Assembly: GCA_022538095.1 (NCBI GenBank)
Contig: JAKYXN010000034.1
Location: 1 to 59,875 of the forward strand
DNA length: 59,875 nucleotides
Origin: Puniceicoccaceae bacterium K14
Lineage (GTDB): Bacteria > Verrucomicrobiota > Verrucomicrobiia > Opitutales > Opitutaceae
Direction of reading: 5' to 3'
The position numbers were made by a program, and so were the translations under genes. Under the pieces are notes generated by a model. The model worked only from the letters and a program-made list of their open reading frames with translations, was not told the DNA's origin and did no database searches. Numbering within the stretch: position 1 is the stretch's first letter; the number at the start of each line of letters is the position of its first letter. Of the stretch, positions 53,747 through 59,875 are shown one piece after another.

Positions 53747-54475
53747 TTATCCCGCGATGAATGCTGTCTTCGCTTTTACAAGCTTCTGCAACAAGTTACC
53801 CTTACTCCCCATCGAACGAAAGAAATAACTCTTCAAAAAGAATGATCCCAAATCAAAGCTCTTATTTATGATACCACTCGACAACACTTCGTACCCTAAC
53901 TCTAATGACAAATCAATCATTCGGGTTGTATCAGCAAATTCTTCCGACTCATCCTTACTCCAATAAATAAGCACCCCTACTACGAAGTGGCAGAGCATCT
54001 CAGGCACTAAGTCTCGAAACGGCATCTCTGCAATTTCGCCTTTTCCTTCCGCCTCATCCAAAAAACGAGTAATTACCTGTTTGAACTCTTTCTTAATAGG
54101 AGCCGTATCCGAATACACCAGCGACGCAGAATTCAAAATCATTTCCAAGCTCTTCATCGCAAATTCTCGATCTACGAGCAAGTGCTCTAGGTACCCTTCG
54201 AGTAGCGCCTGCACCTTTTCCTTCAATGAAAATTCTGCAAAGTCATCTACGGCTTCCAAGTCCTCGATCGCGTACCTCGCCTTCTGAACATAAAACCCAA
54301 CCAAGAGCTTTTCCTTACTTGGGAAGTACTTATATATTGTGGCTGGCCCCACTCCCGCAGCTTTGGCGATCTTCTTCATCGTCGCTTTTTGATACCCCTC
54401 TTCCATGATCATCTCTACAGCTGTATCAATTAGCTTCCGCCTAGTTTCTTCCTTCTTTTCCTGAGAAATCCTCAT
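53747..54475 (-). CDS. TetR-family repressor in operon with the UbiB-like kinase
   Basis: This 242-residue TetR protein has its HTH at about 12-58 (LIDTAVEMIMEEGYQKATMK, KIAKAAGVGPATIYKYFPSK). The C-terminal domain is long and alpha-helical. It is transcribed with the UbiB-like gene downstream and preceded by a promoter candidate. Its ligand is unknown. Confidence 0.92.
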   Translation of the reverse strand: MRISQEKKEETRRKLIDTAVEMIMEEGYQKATMKKIAKAAGVGPATIYKYFPSKEKLLVGFYVQKARYAIEDLEAVDDFAEFSLKEKVQALLEGYLEHLLVDREFAMKSLEMILNSASLVYSDTAPIKKEFKQVITRFLDEAEGKGEIAEMPFRDLVPEMLCHFVVGVLIYWSKDESEEFADTTRMIDLSLELGYEVLSSGIINKSFDLGSFFLKSYFFRSMGSKGNLLQKLVKAKTAFIAG

Positions 54476-54517
54476 AAACAGTATTTACTATCTTTTATTT
54501 TCCTTATTTAATGATTT

Positions 54518-54544
54518 ATTGTATAGTTATTTCTCATTTGTCAA
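54518..54544 (-). promoter_or_regulatory. Promoter candidate for the TetR-UbiB operon
   Basis: On the minus strand a consensus TTGACA (54539-54544) and TACAAT (54518-54523) are 15 nt apart, and the TetR start codon follows about 43 bp later. The spacer is two bases shorter than ideal. Confidence 0.45.
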
Positions 54545-54729
54545 CAAAACAGATTCTCGGCAACAATTCCACTTTCCATATCAACTCTCTAGGTAAGTCT
54601 CAGAAAAGATACTCTAATTCGGATGCGGCTTCGGAGTTCCACGACCCAGTCTTCGCATAGTGGAACCCTCTATCCTTCGAAACAGAGTCGACGATTCTAC
54701 GAATTCAAACGCTCAACAGCCCGAGCCAG

Positions 54730-55464
54730 TCACTTGCGAACTGCAGAAACAAGCCAATCCCATCTAAACAGATTTCCGTATCCTTCTGTTGGGTACTTCA
54801 CTTTCTCGATACTCTTTACCTCAAACTCTCGAACTTCCAACATTTGCTTAAGCTCTTCCCTTAAATAATGTTTCGTTTTGACCCCATCCAATTGATAAAT
54901 GCCTAAGCGTAAATCCGCCGTCGTTGCCTTTTCTTCGATACTTAGTCGAACCGCTTCAGAACAACCATATCCGTCGCTTAAATGCGATTCGATTGAGTCG
55001 TAAAATTCCATCTGAGCTGATTCCATCGAAGGTACGACCAATAGAAGCGAGCCGCCTCGAGCCACTTGACTGCACACCGAGCGCCATGCTCGCAATCGCT
55101 TATCCAAAGTAGGCATTATCAAGACATTGGCACAAAAAGCGAAGTCCACTGGTTCAAAAGGCAATACATCCCTCGACAGGTCCACCTGATGAAAATTCAC
55201 GTTGCCCAATCCTCGGCATCGACGTTTCGCTTTTCCTAAGCCTACTATGGAGAAATCACAGGCATCAACTTCCCCAAATGAATTCGCCAGAAGCGGAGTA
55301 AAGCGACCGACTCCGCATCCCAAATCCGCAACTCTTGCTGAAGAGAAAGCCGCCCCGGCTTCCTTTATCCTCTGCTTAACGATTCCCTGTAGGTCATCAT
55401 CGTATACGCTTAAGATCTCAGAGCAATAGTTTTTACATATCTTATCCCAATAATCTATATCCAT
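54730..55464 (-). CDS. Class I SAM-dependent methyltransferase
   Basis: This 244-residue protein has motif I as VADLGCGVGRFTPLLA (about 43-58), motif II near VDACDFS, and VDFAFCANVLIMPTLDKR and VARGGSLLLVVPS later in the fold. The substrate is unknown. A GC-rich hairpin with six T ends directly at the start codon, and there is no recognisable ribosome binding site, so expression may be low or conditional. Confidence 0.88.
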   Translation of the reverse strand: MDIDYWDKICKNYCSEILSVYDDDLQGIVKQRIKEAGAAFSSARVADLGCGVGRFTPLLANSFGEVDACDFSIVGLGKAKRRCRGLGNVNFHQVDLSRDVLPFEPVDFAFCANVLIMPTLDKRLRAWRSVCSQVARGGSLLLVVPSMESAQMEFYDSIESHLSDGYGCSEAVRLSIEEKATTADLRLGIYQLDGVKTKHYLREELKQMLEVREFEVKSIEKVKYPTEGYGNLFRWDWLVSAVRK

Positions 55465-55471
55465 AAAAAAG

Positions 55472-55489
55472 CGACGCAGGTTCGCGTCG
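55472..55489 (-). terminator. Terminator-like hairpin abutting the methyltransferase start codon
   Basis: On the minus strand CGACGC, a 6-nt loop and GCGTCG are followed by CTTTTTT and then the ATG. This is the form of an intrinsic terminator or attenuator placed exactly in the leader of the methyltransferase gene. Confidence 0.55.
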
Positions 55490-55605
55490 ATTTTGTTAAT
55501 ATAGAGGATTTTGAGAAGAGTGCAACCAAAGTTGTTAAATCAATAAAATCGCTACGTATCCTATTTCAAATCACAGTAATTCTAATGAGGAAGAACTGGC
55601 TTTAA

Positions 55606-55636
55606 CGTTCATGCGCCAAATAAGGCGCTATGAACG
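55606..55636. terminator. Hairpin between yceI-like and methyltransferase genes
   Basis: CGTTCATGCGCC pairs with GGCGCTATGAACG around a 6-nt loop, with one bulged base. It lies 160 bp downstream of the YceI-family gene on the minus strand. AATTTTGATTT follows on the plus strand. It probably ends transcripts in this gap; the rest of 55465-55796 holds nothing else of note. Confidence 0.55.
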
Positions 55637-55796
55637 AATTTTGATTTAAATAAAAAGTGTCCAACAAGTCAGCCTCGCATCATTGAAACTATACCTAAAT
55701 CGCAAAGCTCACGCCATTACCTGAGATACAACTAAACACACGATATTGGAGAAAAAATCGTCAGATTTACACAAACAGCTCTTAAAGAGAGTAAGC

Positions 55797-56390
55797 TTAA
55801 GACGTCGGCCCAACCTTAAGTTCTATCTCGAGGTCAATCATATCACGTATGAGCTTATCCTTAGCAGCGCCTAAGATCCCACCGTTCTGATAGTTCACGT
55901 TAAAATCTTGACGATTAAACGCAAAGGCCCCTTCAAGAGTCCAGCCTTCGGATACACTTCCCGTTACTTCGACAGGTATTGTAATGGGTTTCACCACACC
56001 GCGTATTTCTACTTCCCCTACGAGGCTTCCGTCTTCGTGTCTATCAAGCTTGAATTTAGCCGTTGGGTGCTCTTTCACATAGAAAAAATCACGACTCAAC
56101 AAATGCTTAGCCAATTTGTCGCGCTTCTTCCCGGTAAGGTCAGTTACATCGATAGAATTCATATCGAGCACGACTTCCAGTTTATTAATCACGCCTGCAT
56201 CGTCGATATCAACCACTGTTGAAAGTGGGGTTAAAAGGCCTTCATGGGTAGAGGCTGGCATACTTCCAGACCAATGAATTCGATGCTCTTTAAGCACATA
56301 CTCTGCGGCGTAAGATGCTGATCCAAGAATCGAAGCTAAAGCGAATGCAAAAGCAAATTTTGCAAGATTTGATATACGTATTTGTTTCAT
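55797..56390 (-). CDS. YceI-family exported lipid-binding protein
   Basis: This 197-residue protein has a signal peptide (AKFAFAFALASILGSASYAA) and a lipocalin-like YceI domain. Domain segments are HRIHWSGSMPASTHEG, VVLDMNSIDVTD, LLSRDFFYVKEHPTAKFKL and AFAFNRQDFNVNYQNGG. Family members bind isoprenoids or amphiphiles in the periplasm. It is transcribed in the same direction as the ECF sigma gene 177 bp upstream, and may belong to its regulon. Confidence 0.92.
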   Translation of the reverse strand: MKQIRISNLAKFAFAFALASILGSASYAAEYVLKEHRIHWSGSMPASTHEGLLTPLSTVVDIDDAGVINKLEVVLDMNSIDVTDLTGKKRDKLAKHLLSRDFFYVKEHPTAKFKLDRHEDGSLVGEVEIRGVVKPITIPVEVTGSVSEGWTLEGAFAFNRQDFNVNYQNGGILGAAKDKLIRDMIDLEIELKVGPTS

Positions 56391-56567
56391 AATTGTGGAT
56401 AATTGAACTACAAACTAAATGAGAGTTAGTTAGGCAAACGTGACAACTAGCAATAGAATTGCTTGAATTTTGCATTTCTCGAAATTCATCCTATCCAAGC
56501 ACACGATAAGTTCAAATAGCATGACTACGATTATTCTAATTTCACAACATTTGAAAGACTCCGATAG

Positions 56568-57401
56568 TCACGAATTAGATAAATTCCCTTTAACCCCTTC
56601 GATGGCTATAGCTTCAATCACTTGACCCAATTCGATTGGCGACCGATAGTGTTCAATCGATCTCTGCAATTCAATAGTCCGCAAAGACTCTTGAGTCTCT
56701 GCTACCGCCCGCTTCACTTCTTCATAAGTTTTACTCGCTCCGTCTGCTAGAGGCGTATTACCCAACTTGATACGAAGACGATTAATTGAACCAGTTAATT
56801 TTCTGTCACACGAACACGCCGCACAATCATTTTTCAACCCACAACTTTTCGAAGTAAATTCAACGACTTCCTTGCGTGCCCTCGATAAACGTTTGCGGTA
56901 GTTTTCTTTTGATATTTCCAAAATCGAACTCGCTTCTCCCTGGCTCAGTTCCAAGATATCTCCCAGGATATAGGCTATTCTATAAGGTGGCGTTAAGCAC
57001 AGAAGCATAGCCATCGTGCACGATATTCGTAGTTCATTTAACAGCACAGGATAATCTGGCCTTTCTTTGAATGCATCAGGCGACTGCAAATCACTCTCCA
57101 AGTCCGCCTTATACATTTCGAATGTCAGTCCTGCATATTTTTCGAGGCGCTTTTTCTGTGTGATCAGACAATTCGTAGCCACACGATAAACCCAAGTTTT
57201 GAAGGAGCTATCAAAACGGAAGCTCGAAAGTTTCGTAACTACTTTTACTAAAATTTCCTGCGTTGCATCCGCTGCATCCTCTGGATTTGCCAACATCCTC
57301 AGAGCCAGGTAATACACATCGTCCCGAATCGCCGCTATAGCTCCCTCCAAAGCAGTCTTATCGCCTCCTACCGCTTGCGTAACAAGTTTTTCAATATTCA
57401 T
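56568..57401 (-). CDS. ECF-type sigma factor with Cys-rich C-terminal segment
   Basis: This sigma factor of about 277 residues has region 2 at about 20-85 (EDAADATQEILVKVVTKLSS, WVYRVATNCLITQKKRL) and region 4 at about 120-180 (ILGDILELSQGEASSILEIS, KENYRKRLSRARKEV). After this comes SCGLKNDCAACSCDRKL, a Cys cluster of the kind seen in a distinct ECF group, then about 85 further residues of helical tail. The longest frame runs back through a hairpin; the ATG at 57401 (MNIEKLVTQAV) is the proper start. A DUF4440-like gene lies upstream in the same direction. Confidence 0.88.
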   Translation of the reverse strand: MNIEKLVTQAVGGDKTALEGAIAAIRDDVYYLALRMLANPEDAADATQEILVKVVTKLSSFRFDSSFKTWVYRVATNCLITQKKRLEKYAGLTFEMYKADLESDLQSPDAFKERPDYPVLLNELRISCTMAMLLCLTPPYRIAYILGDILELSQGEASSILEISKENYRKRLSRARKEVVEFTSKSCGLKNDCAACSCDRKLTGSINRLRIKLGNTPLADGASKTYEEVKRAVAETQESLRTIELQRSIEHYRSPIELGQVIEAIAIEGVKGNLSNS

Positions 57402-57426
57402 GAGCGCTCTCTGTAAGTTAACATAA

Positions 57427-57450
57427 CTCGCGCCTGATAACAGGCGCGAG
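57427..57450 (-). terminator. Hairpin between DUF4440-like and sigma genes
   Basis: CTCGCGCCTG and CAGGCGCGAG form a perfect 10-bp GC-rich stem with a 4-nt loop. It lies 28 bp after the DUF4440-like stop on the minus strand and 26 bp before the sigma start. No T-run follows, so it may be an attenuator or an RNA-stability element. Confidence 0.65.
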
Positions 57451-57477
57451 TTCAATTAGATCAAATAAGACTGGCGC

Positions 57478-57978
57478 CTACTGAAGTGAAAAACTTCCGT
57501 GAGGATTGTCCAATACAAGTAGCCATTTCCCATCTTCTTGCTTTCGCAAAACAGCTACCGAAAGGCCGCTTTGCTCAACCGTGCTCCCATCAGGAGCAGT
57601 CCCTGTCATAGACCATGGAGCGATATGCATCGCAAGGTCTCCAGCTACATACACCTCATGGCCCTTCAGATATTCAAATCTAGGGCTGATCTGCGAAAAT
57701 TCGGAGAACCTCGCTTCTATATCTGAGCGAATCACAGACTCTTTACCTGGCTCGAAAAGCACATTTGCCTGATCCTCGTAAAAGCCCATCACTGCGTCTA
57801 TATCACCTTCTTGAAAGGCAGCCGTCATCGCCTTTACGACCTCGAGAACCTCTTGGTTTTCCTTATTCATTGTCATTTCCCTTTCATCACTAGCAACCAA
57901 AGTTACCTGTAATTGACCGATAACCAACAAGGTTAGTAGTATCATTCCAGGAACAAAACGTAACGATCGCTTATGCAT
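57478..57978 (-). CDS. Exported SnoaL/DUF4440-like protein
   Basis: This 166-residue protein has a signal peptide (FVPGMILLTLLVIGQLQVTL) and an NTF2-like domain. Domain segments are VVKAMTAAFQEGDIDAVMGF, YEDQANVLFEPGKES, YVAGDLAMHIAPW and EDGKWLLVLDNP. The order matches ketosteroid-isomerase-like DUF4440 proteins; the substrate is unknown. It precedes the ECF sigma gene with a strong hairpin between. Confidence 0.82.
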   Translation of the reverse strand: MHKRSLRFVPGMILLTLLVIGQLQVTLVASDEREMTMNKENQEVLEVVKAMTAAFQEGDIDAVMGFYEDQANVLFEPGKESVIRSDIEARFSEFSQISPRFEYLKGHEVYVAGDLAMHIAPWSMTGTAPDGSTVEQSGLSVAVLRKQEDGKWLLVLDNPHGSFSLQ

Positions 57979-58266
57979 AATATTTCTTTTGTTTCAGTTA
58001 TACGAATGGACAATTCCACCCGCACTAACTTAGACAATTCTCGGAAATAGGGTGTGACAGAAAAAATTCAGAAAAGTGAAGCCATCACAGTCTAAGCAAA
58101 CGAGAGACTACAGGATATCGGTTGTCCAGTGATTCGGTCCCGGCTTTTGCTAGAATAGTCGACCAATCCAAGAGCCGACTTTGACGTCCACGATTCACTC
58201 GCTCAGCAAACCTGAAAGATCTCCAACAAGACAATCACCAACGATCTTGTGCATGATCGGTTACGA
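57979..58266. other. Gap between the DUF4440-like gene and the second sulfatase
   Basis: These 288 bases hold no recognised gene or strong hairpin. A 37-codon open stretch on the minus strand has no start codon with a ribosome binding site. The promoter for the DUF4440-like and sigma genes should lie here, but no clear -35/-10 pair was identified. Confidence 0.4.
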
Positions 58267-59802
58267 CTAGTTTTTCCCGCTTTTCCAAAGATTGATTTCG
58301 GCTACATCATTTTGAGCCGCTTCTCCGTCCGTGCTTCGCCCACGGCTTACGTCGGCCTCTAACTGAGCGAGCAGCTGCGTAACAACGTTGGGATGAGAGG
58401 CGTATAAATTCGTGGTCTCGCCAGGATCCACCTCGAGATCGTAAAGCTGAACAACCGGAGCCCCTGCTTCAGCAGCTGCCTCTTCGTTCGGTGCGGTCCA
58501 ACCGCCTGATCCTTTAGCCAATAGAAGTTTCCACTTCCCTTGGCGATAAGCGAAATGGCCGCTGATTGAATGGTGAATCACTCCATTGCGAGTGCTAATA
58601 ATCGGCTTCCCCTTTAGAGCTGACAAAAAACTAACACTGTCTTCCGCTGTGCCATTGGGCAAAGATGTATTCATAAAATCAGAACAAGTTGCCATTAAAT
58701 CCGTCAAACAAATCAACTGGTCCGACGTCGAGCCCGGATTCACGATCCCAGGCCAACGGACTACGAATGGGACCCGGTGCCCGCCGTCCCATAGGTCCGA
58801 CTTTGAACCACGCATATTCGCACTCACATAATGTCCCTTACTCTCAAGCTCTGGAATGCCAGCATTTTTCGAAGTGCCGTTGTCGCTACTAAAAATCACC
58901 AAAGTGTTTTCAGCAAAACCATTTCGGTCAAGCGCATCGAGAATCTGTTTAAAGCCGTCGTCGGTTTGCATTACAAAGTCGGCGTGGGCTCCGAGTCCGC
59001 TTTTCCCTTGCCATTCCTTGGTGGGGACAATCGGAGAATGCGGCGAGCCGTACGATACATAGAGGAAGAAGGGGCGATCTTTATCTGTCTGTGCCCGTTC
59101 GCCGATATATTCAACTGCTTTGCGAGTTAGACGCGGTAGCATATGAATCTCATCTTCATGTTCAATTACAGTATCATTCTCGATCACAACCTTCATCTCA
59201 CGTGCATGATGGAATCCATGATAGTAGTCGAAGCCACGCTGTACTGGACCATCTGGAATAACACTACCAACCGGAGTAAGCACTTTCTTCCCTTTTCGTT
59301 TCAAGGACTCTCCTGTTTCTGGATCGAGGTATTGAAAATCTAGATGCCATTTTCCGACAATCGCGGTGTGATACCCTTCGCCTTTAAGAAAACTCGCAAC
59401 CGTCGGGCGATCCTCTGCAATTAGACAGGGGGCAAAACCTTGAACTACCCCCCTCTGCAACCAAGTACGCCAGCTGTACCGCCCAGTCAGCAATCCATAA
59501 CGAGTCGGAGTGCAGACTGACGAACCGGAGTGAGCATCCGTGAAAATCATGCCTTCGCGGGCGAGTCGGTCTACGGCTGGAGTCTGAATTTTACCTCGTT
59601 CTGGATTAAGGCACTGCACGTCTCCGTAACCTAAGTCATCGCAGAGCACAAAAACGATATTTGGATTCGAATGCCTCTCATCCAGACCTGAACGTGAAGA
59701 CTCTTCCCTCTCTACAATGGCAGACGCGGATACCGCCACCAAGCATATGAGGGTCACGAAAATTACAACACGATTTACCCGTTTCACCACAGCATTCATC
59801 AT
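58267..59802 (-). CDS. Secreted sulfatase, formylglycine type (second copy)
   Basis: This protein of about 511 residues has a signal peptide (RVVIFVTLICLVAVSASA) and the sulfatase fold. Segments are FVLCDDLGYGD, the formylglycine Cys in CTPTRYGLLTGRYSWR, IVGKWHLDF, YGSPHSPIVP and IFSSDNGTS. The C-terminal part ends with QLYDLEVDPGETTNLY, typical of S1 sulfatases. The longest frame starts at TTG; the ATG at 59802 is used. It resembles the sulfatase at 42797-44365 in order and motifs but has no FecI/FecR/TonB genes next to it in the window. Confidence 0.93.
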   Translation of the reverse strand: MMNAVVKRVNRVVIFVTLICLVAVSASAIVEREESSRSGLDERHSNPNIVFVLCDDLGYGDVQCLNPERGKIQTPAVDRLAREGMIFTDAHSGSSVCTPTRYGLLTGRYSWRTWLQRGVVQGFAPCLIAEDRPTVASFLKGEGYHTAIVGKWHLDFQYLDPETGESLKRKGKKVLTPVGSVIPDGPVQRGFDYYHGFHHAREMKVVIENDTVIEHEDEIHMLPRLTRKAVEYIGERAQTDKDRPFFLYVSYGSPHSPIVPTKEWQGKSGLGAHADFVMQTDDGFKQILDALDRNGFAENTLVIFSSDNGTSKNAGIPELESKGHYVSANMRGSKSDLWDGGHRVPFVVRWPGIVNPGSTSDQLICLTDLMATCSDFMNTSLPNGTAEDSVSFLSALKGKPIISTRNGVIHHSISGHFAYRQGKWKLLLAKGSGGWTAPNEEAAAEAGAPVVQLYDLEVDPGETTNLYASHPNVVTQLLAQLEADVSRGRSTDGEAAQNDVAEINLWKSGKN

Positions 59803-59875
59803 AAATATAATGTTCAAAGTAGTTTTTCCTATTTATTCACTCCAAGCTTCTGTCCAAATCCGTCGCACGAACTCC

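Noticed and set aside
59833-59875. Last 13 codons of a possible gene entering from beyond the window on the minus strand
   Set aside because: It reads EFVRRIWTEAWSE and stops, which is plausible as a C-terminus, but it is too short to support.
1-59875. CRISPR arrays, tRNA or rRNA genes, transposases
   Set aside because: None recognised: no regularly spaced direct repeats, no cloverleaf-like segment with conserved TTCGANTC, no transposase motif.

Overview
The window looks like chromosomal DNA of a polysaccharide-degrading Verrucomicrobiota/Planctomycetota-type bacterium, most likely an Opitutae-like marine verrucomicrobium. The placement is an inference from gene content: a Planctomycetes-Verrucomicrobia-type (PVM) bacterial microcompartment locus, FecI/FecR-controlled STN-TonB receptors, several sulfatases and glycosidases, giant secreted YD-repeat proteins, and no BMC-T shell gene. 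No rRNA, tRNA, CRISPR array or intact insertion sequence was recognised.

Layout. (1) 0.3-7.1 kb: a minus-strand, tightly coupled three-gene cassette made of an exported helical protein, a 1966-residue secreted RHS/YD-repeat protein with a variable tail, and a small two-helix membrane protein behind a near-perfect ribosome binding site. (2) 7.5-18.8 kb: a complete microcompartment operon on the minus strand (PduL, three BMC-H, acetate kinase, three BMC-P, CoA-acylating aldehyde dehydrogenase, signature class II aldolase, malate dehydrogenase, rhamnulokinase, and a tandem aldolase with one dead half), read away from a divergent DeoR regulator. The DeoR gene is followed by malate:quinone oxidoreductase. 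The proposed flow is: rhamnulose/fuculose to the 1-phosphate, aldol cleavage to DHAP plus lactaldehyde, lactaldehyde to lactyl-CoA, lactyl-phosphate, then lactate plus ATP. Mdh and Mqo next door could together pass the NADH electrons to quinone.

(3) 20.4-27.8 kb: a carbohydrate-active region with an AT-rich phage-tailspike-like beta-helix protein, a GH5 pseudogene, an intact TIM-barrel glycosidase, an SDR, a broken SMP-30 gene and an intact GH52 beta-xylosidase. (4) 28-37.2 kb: a TetR repressor with two matching operators, a metallophosphoesterase, and a tripartite efflux operon. Its TolC-like component carries an extra N-terminal ABC substrate-binding-like domain, and its RND pump gene is translationally coupled to a potassium-channel-like gene.

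(5) 37.6-44.4 kb: a TonB receptor/FecR/ECF sigma/sulfatase module flanked by decayed fragments of a second ECF sigma gene and a second DTW-domain gene, a sign of past tandem duplication and loss. (6) 44.7-59.8 kb: DTW and FKBP genes, then small regulator-target modules (TetR/YdhR-like; AraC/NmrA-DUF1772-SnoaL; SDR/TetR; TetR/UbiB-like kinase), a methyltransferase, YceI, an ECF sigma with a DUF4440-like partner, and a second sulfatase.

Gene starts were re-chosen in several places where the longest reading frame began at TTG/GTG or ran into the upstream gene. Names rest on motif and family recognition by eye; no database search was run.
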